DNA of 64,000 bases, taken from the NCBI RefSeq assembly GCF_000803215.1, contig NZ_JSXC01000043.1:51315-115314 (forward strand). The letters are read 5' to 3'. This document shows, piece by piece, positions 21,618 to 30,171 of this stretch; within the stretch, counting starts at the first letter, position 1, and each line of letters opens with the position of its first letter. The position numbers and the translations under genes are program-made. The stretch comes from Pectobacterium fontis. Lineage in GTDB: Bacteria > Pseudomonadota > Gammaproteobacteria > Enterobacterales > Enterobacteriaceae. The notes below the pieces were generated by a model, which had not been told where the DNA came from, did not search any database, and worked only from the letters and a program-made list of their open reading frames with translations.

Positions 21618-22130
21618 TTAGCCTGCGGCTCGCAGTGCGTCAACGCAGCGCTGTACGACCTCTTCTCGCGTGCCGTCAATATCGACTTTCAGAACATCGG
21701 GTTCATCGTTGCCCGGTTCTTCCAGCGCATCGAACTGACTTTTTAGCAATTCTGTCGGCATGAAGTGGCCGGCTCTGGCTTTGTGACGCTCCAGCACCAG
21801 TTCAAAGCTGCCTTTCAAATAGAGAAACACCATCTTCTCATTTCCTGCGCGCAGGCGGTCACGGTAACGCTTTTTCAGCGCGGAACAGACGATGATGCCC
21901 GTTTCGTTTTTGTGCGCCAGGCTGTAGGCGACATCGCTAAGCCGTTCCAGCCAGGGAGCGCGGTCATCATCATTCAAGGGTGTGCCGCTGGCCATTTTCT
22001 GGATATTTGCGCGCGGATGCAGATCGTCGCCGTCAATAAACTTTGCCTGAATGGCGCGGCCAAGTTCAGCGCCCACTGAGGATTTTCCACTGCCTGATAC
22101 GCCCATCAGAATAATGCTTTGACCCGACAT
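21618..22130 (-). CDS. gntK: gluconokinase
   Basis: A 170-residue kinase that phosphorylates D-gluconate to 6-phosphogluconate, feeding the pentose phosphate and Entner-Doudoroff routes. The P-loop GVSGSGKSS lies at residues 10-18, and FIDGDDLHP and ALKKRYRDRLR are the substrate-binding signatures of this P-loop family. Orientation is opposite to gntR and the permease, unlike the co-directional gntRKU of E. coli, so it is expressed from its own promoter in the divergent region holding the GntR operators. Confidence 0.95.
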   Translation of the reverse strand: MSGQSIILMGVSGSGKSSVGAELGRAIQAKFIDGDDLHPRANIQKMASGTPLNDDDRAPWLERLSDVAYSLAHKNETGIIVCSALKKRYRDRLRAGNEKMVFLYLKGSFELVLERHKARAGHFMPTELLKSQFDALEEPGNDEPDVLKVDIDGTREEVVQRCVDALRAAG

Positions 22131-22189
22131 AATTTGATCTCTATCTCAAAATGTAAATTAAATGATGCTTACTGGTTCCATACTTTAAC

Positions 22190-22219
22190 ATGTTACCCGT
22201 ATCATGTTACCGGTATCAA
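22190..22219. promoter_or_regulatory. two overlapping GntR operators
   Basis: Two 16-base sites, ATGTTACCCGTATCAT (22190-22205) and ATGTTACCGGTATCAA (22204-22219), share two bases and both match the palindromic GntR site ATGTTACC-GGTAACAT known in E. coli. They lie between the divergent gntK and permease genes, so one bound array could repress both. Confidence 0.8.
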
Positions 22220-22287
22220 ATGATGATGTGATACGCCTCACAAACAATCAGTCAACCCAGACCGAGTGCCTTAAGAGATTATTAACG

Positions 22288-23664
22288 ATGACAGAAATCA
22301 CATCCGCCTATAGCGCCAGTGTGCTATTAACCATCGCCGCAGGTGCAGTCGCACTGCTACTGGTGCTGATTATGCGTTTCCGCGTTCACGCGTTTCTGGC
22401 GTTGACGCTGGTGAGTGTGATCACCGCGCTGGCCACGAATACCCCTTTTGAGAAACTCGTTCCTACTCTACTCAGTGGGTTCGGCAGCACATTGGCATCC
22501 GTCGCCCTGCTGGTGGGGTTAGGTGCCATGATTGGTCGTCTGCTGGAAGTGACCGGCGGCGCTAATGTGTTGGCGAATACGCTCATCAATAAATTTGGCG
22601 AGAAACGCGCACCTTTCGCGCTGGGGCTTGCTTCTTTGCTGTTCGGCTTCCCGATCTTTTTCGATGCCGGGCTGATCGTGATGCTGCCGATTATTTTCAG
22701 CGTCGCGAAACGTTTTGGTGGTTCAACGCTGACCTATGCGTTCCCGGCTGCGGGGGCATTTGCGGTGATGCACGCGTTGCTGCCGCCGCATCCGGGGCCG
22801 GTTGCGGCCAGTGAACTGCTGGGGGCCAACATTGGCCTGATGGTGCTGGTCGGGGCCGTGATTGCTTACCCCACCTGGTATCTCGGCGGTTATCTGTTTG
22901 GTCTGTGGGCGGGTAAGAAATTCCATTTACCGCTGCCGTCAACGTTCCTGACGGAAGTGAAAGCGGATGAGAACCATACGCCGCCGGCGTTTGGCGTGGT
23001 GATGTGGGTGCTGCTGCTGCCGCTGATCCTGATCTTTCTCGATACCGGACTGAATACTTTGACGGTGATGGGTATCATCAGCGGCGATAGCAGTCTGGTG
23101 CAGTTCCTGCGCATGCTGGGGAAAACGCCGATTGCGCTGCTGATTACAGTCTTGTTCGCCATGATGATGTTTAGCGGCCAGCATAGCCGTAGACACCTTG
23201 AGAAAGTCTGTGAAGGCGCGTTGGGGCCAGTCTGTTCGATTATTCTGGTCACTGGTGCGGGTGGGATGTTTGGCGGCGTGTTGCGTTCCAGCGGTATTGG
23301 CGATGCGCTGTCGGGCGCGCTGGCAGATACAGGGATGCCGGTGATCGTGGCGGCGTTTGTGGTGTCTGCGGCACTGCGCGTGGCGCAGGGTTCCGCCACC
23401 GTCGCGCTGACGACGACGGCCGCGCTGATGGCGCCCGCGGTGGCGGCAACGCCCGGCCTTAGCCAGTTCGATATTTGTTTTATTGTGGTGGCGATTGCGG
23501 GCGGTGCGACCGTGCTGTCGCATGTGAACGATTCCGGCTTCTGGCTGGTGGGGCGTTTCCTCGAAATGGATGAGAAAACCACCCTGAAAACCTGGACGGT
23601 GATGGAAACGCTGCTCGGCACCATCGCGTTCCTGATAGCGTTGGTGGGGAGTATTTTCCTCTGA
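22288..23664 (+). CDS. gluconate:H+ symporter (GntP family)
   Basis: A 458-residue, very hydrophobic permease of the GntP family (GntT/GntU/GntP), with about 12-14 membrane segments through its length. Family stretches include FGFPIFFDAGLIVMLPI (about residues 120-136) and AHVNDSG-like LSHVNDSGFWLV (about 410). I start at ATG 22288; an in-frame ATG at 22204 would overlap the GntR operators and lacks sequence expected of the family. In E. coli the low-affinity GntU occupies this place beside gntK, but I cannot tell GntT from GntU by eye. A terminator follows at 23672. Confidence 0.92.
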   Translation: MTEITSAYSASVLLTIAAGAVALLLVLIMRFRVHAFLALTLVSVITALATNTPFEKLVPTLLSGFGSTLASVALLVGLGAMIGRLLEVTGGANVLANTLINKFGEKRAPFALGLASLLFGFPIFFDAGLIVMLPIIFSVAKRFGGSTLTYAFPAAGAFAVMHALLPPHPGPVAASELLGANIGLMVLVGAVIAYPTWYLGGYLFGLWAGKKFHLPLPSTFLTEVKADENHTPPAFGVVMWVLLLPLILIFLDTGLNTLTVMGIISGDSSLVQFLRMLGKTPIALLITVLFAMMMFSGQHSRRHLEKVCEGALGPVCSIILVTGAGGMFGGVLRSSGIGDALSGALADTGMPVIVAAFVVSAALRVAQGSATVALTTTAALMAPAVAATPGLSQFDICFIVVAIAGGATVLSHVNDSGFWLVGRFLEMDEKTTLKTWTVMETLLGTIAFLIALVGSIFL

Positions 23665-23671
23665 TGTGTTT

Positions 23672-23698
23672 AGCCCCTCCTTATGGAGGGGGCTTTTA
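23672..23698 (+). terminator. rho-independent terminator after the gluconate permease gene
   Basis: AGCCCCTCC pairs with GGAGGGGGCT (one bulged G), loop TTAT, then TTTT. Confidence 0.8.
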
Positions 23699-23781
23699 GT
23701 CACATTTTTTATGCCGACGAAGAGACGGTTTCGTGCGCGATAATGTCGTTATTTTCATGCTACTTCGTAGCACGCGCCCGA

Positions 23782-23966
23782 CATGGGGCGGCTCAAACGC
23801 CACTCGCCCCATGACCCCAGGCTTCTGGCTAAATTATGCCGCTACGCGGTGCCATCGGCGTTCATGACCACCTTTCGAGCCGACGTTGACGCGCTCCCGG
23901 CGCGGCACCGTCTTTCGCGGCGTCCTTGCCGCTCACTCGGTGGTCATGCCCACCGCTGCATAATTT
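23782..23966. repeat. nested inverted-repeat element of unknown type
   Basis: A stem-loop CATGGGGCG (23782-23790) / CGCCCCATG (23805-23813) is followed by a larger nested structure: AAATTATGC (23831-23839) pairs with GCATAATTT (23958-23966) and inside it CATGACCACC (23863-23872) pairs with GGTGGTCATG (23939-23948), all perfect. The outer arms also share GCGGTG/CACCGC. GC content is higher than in the flanks. It fills the gap between the permease terminator and yhgN. I cannot assign it to a named repeat. Confidence 0.6.
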
Positions 23967-24037
23967 TTACGCCAGACAACGTCAACCCCATAATCATTTG
24001 CGCATTTATGTATAAGACTGCGAGGAAAACGGCGCGG

Positions 24038-24631
24038 TTATAACTTCATATAAGCACGTACGCCGTCGAGGAACATCTGCGTCGATAGCATGACCAGAAT
24101 CAGCCCCATCAATTTCTCCAGCGCGCTCACGCCTTTCTCACCCAGCAAACGCAAGAACACATCTGACATCAGCAGGATGATGAACGAGATCGTCCAGGCG
24201 ATAAACAGCGCCAGCGTTAGGTGCGGCAACTGATTAGGGTACTGGTGAGACAGCAGCATCAGCGCGGCGAGGATCGATGGCCCCGCCACCAGCGGAATCG
24301 CCATCGGCACCAGAAACGGCTCTTCTCCGGCGGGTAGACCGCTGCTGTTGCCTTCCTGCGAGGGGAAAATCATACGAATCGCGATCAGGAATAGCACAAT
24401 ACCGCCGGAAATCGACACGGTTTCGGTGCGTAGATTCAGGAACGCCAGAATGCGTTCGCCCGCGAACAGGAAAACCAGCATCAGCCCGAGCGCGATCAGC
24501 ATTTCACGAATCAGCACCACGCGTCGCCGCTTCGGGTCGAGATGCTTGAGCACGGACATAAAAATCGGCAGGTTGCCGAGTGGATCCATAATGAGCAACA
24601 GCAGTACCGTTGCGGAGATCATTTCTGTCAT
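24038..24631 (-). CDS. yhgN: MarC family inner-membrane protein YhgN
   Basis: A 197-residue protein with about six membrane segments, matching E. coli YhgN (UPF0056/MarC family) in length and in stretches such as LLLIMDPLGNLPIFMSVLKH and GNSSGLPAGEEPF. MarC proteins were once linked to multiple antibiotic resistance but this was withdrawn; function unknown. I start at ATG 24631 rather than further upstream because the family begins at (T)EMISA. It is divergent from asd, which lies beside yhgN in E. coli too. Confidence 0.92.
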   Translation of the reverse strand: MTEMISATVLLLLIMDPLGNLPIFMSVLKHLDPKRRRVVLIREMLIALGLMLVFLFAGERILAFLNLRTETVSISGGIVLFLIAIRMIFPSQEGNSSGLPAGEEPFLVPMAIPLVAGPSILAALMLLSHQYPNQLPHLTLALFIAWTISFIILLMSDVFLRLLGEKGVSALEKLMGLILVMLSTQMFLDGVRAYMKL

Positions 24632-24917
24632 GGTGGTGTAAACCTTATTTTCTGAGCGGCCCCTCTTCACGGGCGGGCCAACGTTGTTATCCTGTACGCG
24701 GTCGATGATATTAGAATGACTGCTGAAAAATGCCGTACTATCGAATAAATTCACTTGCGACTTGATGTACATTTTGTAAGGCTGAATGACACAATTATTT
24801 ACGGGTTTACGACACGACATGCGCAATCTCTGCGGCAGATCACTGAGTCAGTAATCACTAAGCGCTATCGACGTTAGCCAGAATTCTTTTTGTTACCCCC
24901 AAAGCAGGACAGTTACC

Positions 24918-26021
24918 ATGAAAAATGTTGGTTTTATTGGCTGGCGCGGTATGGTCGGCTCGGTTCTCATGCAGCGCATGGTGGAAGAACGCGACTTTGA
25001 TTTGATTCATCCGGTATTCTTTTCGACTTCTCAGCATGGCGAACCTGCACCCGCGCTGGGTGGTCATCCCGGCGTGTTGCAGGATGCTTATAATATTGAA
25101 GCGTTGCGTGCGCTGGACATCATCATTACCTGTCAGGGTGGCGATTATACCAATGAAGTCTACCCAAAGCTGCGTGAAAGTGGCTGGCAGGGCTATTGGA
25201 TCGACGCTGCTTCCTCGCTGCGTATGAAAGATGACGCGATCATTATTCTGGATCCGGTTAACCACGGGGTGATTAAACAGGGTCTGGATAAAGGCATCAA
25301 AACCTTTGCCGGTGGTAACTGTACCGTCAGCCTGATGCTGATGTCACTGGGTGGCCTGTTTGCTAACAATCTGGTGGAGTGGGTGTCTGCTGCGACGTAT
25401 CAGGCTGCTTCTGGCGGTGGTGCGCGTCACATGCGTGAACTGCTGAGCCAGATGGGGGCGCTGCACGGTGAAGTGGCGCAAGCGCTACAGGATCCGGCCT
25501 CTGCGATTCTGGATATCGAACGTAAAGTCACCGCGCTGACCCGTAGCGGTTCGCTGCCGACCGATAACTTCGGCGTGCCGTTGGCCGGTAGCCTGATTCC
25601 GTGGATCGACAAACAACTGGATAACGGCCAGAGCCGTGAAGAGTGGAAAGGTCAGGCGGAAACCAACAAAATTCTGGGCACCAGCAGCGTGATCCCTGTT
25701 GATGGCCTCTGCGTGCGCGTTGGCGCACTGCGCTGCCACAGCCAGGCGTTCACCATCAAACTGAAGAAAGACGTGGCGCTGCCGGAAATTGAACAACTGC
25801 TGGCAACCCACAATGACTGGGTGAAAGTGGTGCCGAACGATCGCGATATCACCATGCGCGAATTAACGCCTGCTGCGGTAACGGGCACGCTCACCACGCC
25901 AGTGGGGCGTCTGCGTAAGCTGAACATGGGGCCGGAATACCTGTCTGCCTTCACGGTCGGCGATCAGTTGCTGTGGGGAGCCGCTGAGCCGCTGCGCCGT
26001 ATGCTGCGCATCCTGCTGTAG
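24918..26021 (+). CDS. asd: aspartate-semialdehyde dehydrogenase
   Basis: A 367-residue NADP-dependent enzyme, the same length as in E. coli, that reduces aspartyl phosphate to the semialdehyde at the branch point to lysine/diaminopimelate, threonine and methionine. The Rossmann motif [11 protein letters not shown] is at residues 5-15 and the catalytic cysteine is Cys135 in GGNCTVS. The ATG follows AGGACAG with suitable spacing. It is a single-gene unit with its own terminator at 26049. The gene is normally essential because diaminopimelate is needed for peptidoglycan. Confidence 0.97.
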   Translation: MKNVGFIGWRGMVGSVLMQRMVEERDFDLIHPVFFSTSQHGEPAPALGGHPGVLQDAYNIEALRALDIIITCQGGDYTNEVYPKLRESGWQGYWIDAASSLRMKDDAIIILDPVNHGVIKQGLDKGIKTFAGGNCTVSLMLMSLGGLFANNLVEWVSAATYQAASGGGARHMRELLSQMGALHGEVAQALQDPASAILDIERKVTALTRSGSLPTDNFGVPLAGSLIPWIDKQLDNGQSREEWKGQAETNKILGTSSVIPVDGLCVRVGALRCHSQAFTIKLKKDVALPEIEQLLATHNDWVKVVPNDRDITMRELTPAAVTGTLTTPVGRLRKLNMGPEYLSAFTVGDQLLWGAAEPLRRMLRILL

Positions 26022-26048
26022 TTAACTTGCTATAGTTCTTCTGCTTTT

Positions 26049-26079
26049 CTGGCGCAACAGCGGTTGGGTGTTGCGCCAG
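26049..26079 (+). terminator. terminator hairpin after asd
   Basis: CTGGCGCAACA pairs perfectly with TGTTGCGCCAG around a nine-base loop; the T run is short. Confidence 0.75.
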
Positions 26080-26113
26080 TTTCATACTCACGTTATATCG
26101 GAAACAGAAATGA

Positions 26114-26617
26114 ATGAATACCGACAGTGAAGAGGAGATACCGCAGGTATTGACCTGGAGAAAGCAGAAATTCGTTGTAACAACGAATAACGATCTACTG
26201 GATATTGATGCCATACATTGCTATTTAACGCGTTCAAGCTGGGCAACGGGCATTGATATTGATACCGTTCAGGAATCCCTTGCTAACAGCCTTAATTTCG
26301 GGTTATTCACTGAAAGTAAGCAGATTGGGCTAGCGCGTGTAGTGACGGATTTTGCGACTTTCGGTTATCTCTGTGATGTTTATGTACTGGAAGAATATCA
26401 GCAGCAAAAATTGGGAAGCTGGTTAATGGAATGCTGCCTTGACCACCCAGTGCTTAAGCGGTTGCGGCGTATTATGTTACTGACATCAACTGCACCATGG
26501 CTCTATGAAAAAGCAGGATATTCTCCGGTTAACAAAGAAAACTATGTCTGGGCGATTACTCGTCCTGATATGTATCAATCAAAGATCCATCCAGCTTTAG
26601 TAAATCCGTCAGATTAA
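26114..26617 (+). CDS. GNAT family N-acetyltransferase
   Basis: A 167-residue protein with the GNAT layout: beta-4 strand LCDVYVLEEYQ, then motif A QQKLGSWLMECCL (about residues 97-109), where Q-x-K-L-G-S replaces the usual R/Q-x-x-G-x-G/A, and the C-terminal APWLYEKAGYSPV element (about 136-148). It resembles the small group of YitI/ElaA-like acetyltransferases, but the acceptor cannot be inferred. It is alone between asd and btsS. The start ATG is preceded only by a weak purine stretch (GGAAACAG). Confidence 0.75.
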   Translation: MNTDSEEEIPQVLTWRKQKFVVTTNNDLLDIDAIHCYLTRSSWATGIDIDTVQESLANSLNFGLFTESKQIGLARVVTDFATFGYLCDVYVLEEYQQQKLGSWLMECCLDHPVLKRLRRIMLLTSTAPWLYEKAGYSPVNKENYVWAITRPDMYQSKIHPALVNPSD

Positions 26618-26636
26618 GAGCCGTACCCTTCTATTA

Positions 26637-26657
26637 AGCATTGTTTTAGGCAATGCT
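26637..26657 (+). terminator. terminator-like hairpin after the GNAT gene
   Basis: AGCATTG and CAATGCT pair around TTTTAGG, followed by CTTAT. The rest of the gap to btsS (to 26905) has no coding sign. Confidence 0.45.
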
Positions 26658-26905
26658 CTTATCTCTGCCAGATCCTGATCCTCGCTACGGTAACGCGTTT
26701 ATCGACGAAATTAGCCCTACAACTCTGTCGTATGATAAATAAATCTATAATATTGGGTGTTAAGTTCATTTTTATGGGGTAAGCCCCAATATGATGGATT
26801 TAAGCGTACGTGATCGACTGCGCAATACGTGTTTTTCACCATTGTGATGATTCAGTCTGGCGTCACCAACTCGCCACCAACTAGCCACGCCTTTATCCAA
26901 CCCCA

Positions 26906-28624
26906 TCATGCCACGTCATCCCGTTTCTCCAGCACCTGACGCGGTGAAATTAGCGGTACGCGTACTTCAACCCGCGTGAATTTATCCGCCTCGCTGATTA
27001 CTGTAATGCCGTAGCGGTTGCCGTAGCGTGCCTTGATGCGGCGATCGACCAGATTCATGCCTAATCCATCGCCACCGCTACGGGGCTGATAGGTGCCCGC
27101 GTTATCTTCTACCGACAGTTCCAGCGTATTGGCATGCTGGCGACCACGGATGTGGATATGCCCGTTTTCAATCATCTGCGAGGTTCCGTGCTTAATCGCA
27201 TTTTCGACAATCGGTTGCAGGGAAAATGCGGGTAATCGTGCTTCACGTAGCGCTTCCGGCAGTGAAATGTCTACTGTCAGGTGATCGGTAAAACGCGCCT
27301 TTTCGATTTCGAGATAGGCATTGACGTGCTCTAACTCGTCATTGAGCGACACCTCATCGTTGCTGCGCTTGAGGTTTTTACGGAAAAACGTCGAGAGAGA
27401 CAGCACCAACTGGCGTGCGTGAGCAGGATCGCGCCGTATCACCGCAGACAGCGTATTCAGCGCGTTGAACAGAAAATGCGGGTTGACCTGCGCGTGCAGC
27501 AATTTGATTTCCGACTGCGCCAGCAGTTGTTTCTGCTGTTCAAAACGTCCGGTCAGAATCTGTGCGGAGAGCAGGTGGGCGATCCCTTCTCCCAGCGTGC
27601 GATTAATGCTGGAAAAGAGCTTATTCTTGGGTTCATAAAGCTTGATCGTGCCGACAACGCGCTGATCTTCACCGCGCAGAGGGATCACCAGCGTGGAGCC
27701 GAGCTTACACTGCGGCGACACTGAACAGGTATAAGACACCTCGTTGCCGTCGGCGTATACCACCTGATTGTTATCTATCGCCCGGCGCGTGTGGGATGAG
27801 GTGATGGGTGCGCCGACGTTGTGGTGGTCATCGCCCAGCCCGATGAAGGCCAGCAGCTTGTCGCGATCGGTAATCGCCACGGCACCGACCCCCAGTTCCT
27901 CATACAGAATTCGTGCCACGCGCATACTGTTCTTCGGGTTGAATCCCTGACGCAGTGCGCCTTCAGCACGAGCGGCGATTTGCAGCGCTTTGGCGGAAAA
28001 GGCTGAGGTGTATTTTTCAAAAATGGCGCGTCGGTCGAGCAGGATACGCATAAGCATCGCGGAGCCAATGCTATTGGTGATCATCATCGGCAAGGCAATG
28101 TCTTGCACCAGTTCCACCGCGTTATCAAATGGGCGGGCGACGAGCAGAATAATTGCCATTTGCAGGCATTCAGCCACCAGCGCAGTCAGACCGACGACGA
28201 GCGGCTGAAACAGCAGATCGATGCGGTTGCGGCGTGCCAGATAGCGGTGTAACAGCCCGCCAAGCAGACCTTCGGTAATCGTCGACAGCATACAGGCCAA
28301 CGCCGTCATACCGCCCATCGAATAGCGGTGCAATCCGCCGGTTAATCCGACGAGAAAGCCCACTGAGGGGCCGCCCAGCATACCGCCGAGCACCGCGCCC
28401 GTTGCACGGGTATTGGCAATCGAGTCGTCGATGTGCAGGCCGAAATAGGTCCCCATAATGCAAAATACGGAAAACACCAGATAGCAGACCAGCTTGTGTG
28501 GCAGGCGGATAGTGACCTGCATCAGCGGGATGAACAGCGGTGTTTTACTCAGCAGATAAGCGATAACCAGATAAACACACATCTGCTGTAACAGGGAAAG
28601 GATCAGATCAATCTGGCTAACCAT
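26906..28624 (-). CDS. btsS: LytS-type sensor histidine kinase BtsS (YehU-like)
   Basis: A 572-residue kinase closely resembling E. coli BtsS (YehU), the high-affinity pyruvate sensor. Domains: 5TM-LYT membrane region (about residues 1-200, with LHIDDSIANTRATGAVLGG and GLHRYSMGGMTALACM), GAF domain (about 220-350), HisKA-type LytS motif LHAQVNPHFLFNALNTL with phospho-acceptor His383, and HATPase (N-box VENAIKHG, G-box GLGMNLVDRR). BtsS acts with the response regulator BtsR to induce the pyruvate transporter gene btsT. In E. coli btsR overlaps the end of btsS; here 290 bases without a gene follow, so the kinase is an orphan at this locus. Confidence 0.9.
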   Translation of the reverse strand: MVSQIDLILSLLQQMCVYLVIAYLLSKTPLFIPLMQVTIRLPHKLVCYLVFSVFCIMGTYFGLHIDDSIANTRATGAVLGGMLGGPSVGFLVGLTGGLHRYSMGGMTALACMLSTITEGLLGGLLHRYLARRNRIDLLFQPLVVGLTALVAECLQMAIILLVARPFDNAVELVQDIALPMMITNSIGSAMLMRILLDRRAIFEKYTSAFSAKALQIAARAEGALRQGFNPKNSMRVARILYEELGVGAVAITDRDKLLAFIGLGDDHHNVGAPITSSHTRRAIDNNQVVYADGNEVSYTCSVSPQCKLGSTLVIPLRGEDQRVVGTIKLYEPKNKLFSSINRTLGEGIAHLLSAQILTGRFEQQKQLLAQSEIKLLHAQVNPHFLFNALNTLSAVIRRDPAHARQLVLSLSTFFRKNLKRSNDEVSLNDELEHVNAYLEIEKARFTDHLTVDISLPEALREARLPAFSLQPIVENAIKHGTSQMIENGHIHIRGRQHANTLELSVEDNAGTYQPRSGGDGLGMNLVDRRIKARYGNRYGITVISEADKFTRVEVRVPLISPRQVLEKRDDVA

Positions 28625-28762
28625 GGGCGGGGTCTCGTCATACCTCTATCAACATAGAGCATCCGCCAGATTGTACTGCTTTTGGCGATGTTGATTGCAG
28701 TTTTTTACGTCACGTCGGTGGCAAGGTCGTCTGCGTTTCTCGCCACCGACGGCGAACGATTA

Positions 28763-29707
28763 TCAGCTCGGCTCGTTATTGCTTGGTAACAGCGTGCGTG
28801 GCGAAAGCCCAAACGCTTTGCGGAACGCGTGGCTGAAATGGGAAAAGTCAGAGAAACCGAAGTCGAGCGCCGCTTGTGAGACGCTGCGAACCCGTCCACA
28901 ACGGATGGCCTCATGGCTCGCCTTCAGGCGCTCATGCCAGATCACGGCCATGGGCGTTTTCTGGTGGCGGGCGAATGCCCGCGTCACGGTACGTGTGGAA
29001 ACATGGTGAGCGCGTGCAAGACGTTCAATATTGAGGTCGGATTCGGTCAGGTGGCGTTGAATGTAGTTCATCATGCGGGCATAGAGATCGCGTTCCGCCC
29101 CCACATTATTCAGATCCTGAAGCTCCAGACTGAGCACCAGCAGATCCAGCAGCGTTTGGGAAAAGCGTCCGGCTATATCAGGGTTCTGCTGCCATGAGGC
29201 CGCTTCCGTGCTTTGCCGTAACATTTCCCGCAGCGGCACAATGCCAGGTTGACGATCGTTGAGCGGTATCGCCGTCAGGTTTTCCACGCCGGGCAATCGG
29301 CTACTCAACAAATGGCGGGGGATGCGCACCAGATGTGTCGCCTGACCACCGATACTGAAGCGAAACGTCTGCGCTGCGTCGTAAAGCACCATACTGTCCG
29401 GTGTTAACAGCGCCCGACGCTCACCTTGTTCAAGTTGTCCACTGCCGTTTTGGATATAGCCCAGCCACAGATCGTCGTCTGGGCCGGTGCGTAAATGTCG
29501 AGGTGTGCGCTCCCAGTAGTGAAGCGGGGAGGACAATGAGCAGATGTCCACCAGACCCATGCTACGAACATCGAGGTTCCCCTCAAAATCGTTTCCCATC
29601 AATGGCTTGCTAGCCGCGGGAATACAGTGGCGCAGCACCACTTCTTTCCAATAGTCAAATCGCTGGGGGGCAGCGACATTGATGGTCGAATAATAGGTCT
29701 TGCTCAT
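28763..29707 (-). CDS. AraC/XylS-family regulator with AraC-binding-like domain
   Basis: A 314-residue regulator. The N-terminal two thirds has the AraC-binding-like fold seen in FeaR/NitR-type activators (RFDYWKEVVLRHC near residue 15, TPDSMVLYDAAQTFRF around 125). The C-terminal double helix-turn-helix includes ERLARAHHVSTRTVTRAFARH and the AraC signature QAALDFGFSDFSHFSHAFRKAFGLSP (about 278-303). I start at 29707 (MSKTYYST); the frame remains open to 29968, and ATG 29722 is also possible. It is transcribed away from the amidase gene across a 464-base gap, suggesting it activates that gene, with an amide or nitrile as a plausible inducer. Confidence 0.82.
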   Translation of the reverse strand: MSKTYYSTINVAAPQRFDYWKEVVLRHCIPAASKPLMGNDFEGNLDVRSMGLVDICSLSSPLHYWERTPRHLRTGPDDDLWLGYIQNGSGQLEQGERRALLTPDSMVLYDAAQTFRFSIGGQATHLVRIPRHLLSSRLPGVENLTAIPLNDRQPGIVPLREMLRQSTEAASWQQNPDIAGRFSQTLLDLLVLSLELQDLNNVGAERDLYARMMNYIQRHLTESDLNIERLARAHHVSTRTVTRAFARHQKTPMAVIWHERLKASHEAIRCGRVRSVSQAALDFGFSDFSHFSHAFRKAFGLSPRTLLPSNNEPS

Positions 29708-30171
29708 CGTCTTCACCCTCATTACCGAACCGTTTTCACAGGTAAACCCCACGCGCCGTATTGGCTTACTGCAAATATCGCACCAGAGCGGTAAGAGGCT
29801 CGCGAGCGGCACACCGCTGTTGCGTGTCCAGGCCACGCGGCGCGGGCAGCGACGTGGAAAAATAGGCATAGAGGGTGTCATGTTTACCGCCAGGCCGTTG
29901 CCGTAGGGAAGCGTGAAAAAGACACAACAGGGTGCATACACACTGAGCACGCTGCACCGAAATAACACATCTGCGCGACGTGACGCACGCGCTTGCCGAT
30001 TGTCTTAATCAGCCAAACGGCTGACCGTTTGAACCAAGTGTTGAAGCCTGCGATGGCCTATCGTCAAAACACCCACCCGGCGGTGCAGTGTCAAAAGCGC
30101 GGTTGCCTGCCGGATTTTCACCTCATCGCTTCCCGCCGTCAGGCGGAAGCTAACAGGAAAAAGGATACACC
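29708..30171. promoter_or_regulatory. divergent regulator/amidase intergenic region
   Basis: About 460 bases of fairly GC-rich sequence without a credible gene. It should hold the promoters and the regulator's binding sites, but no clear direct-repeat operator or sigma-70 pair could be placed. Confidence 0.4.

Noticed and set aside
23783..24043. Open frame of 86 codons across the nested inverted-repeat element
   Set aside because: Arg/His/Pro-rich product as expected of GC-rich non-coding repeats; no ribosome site.
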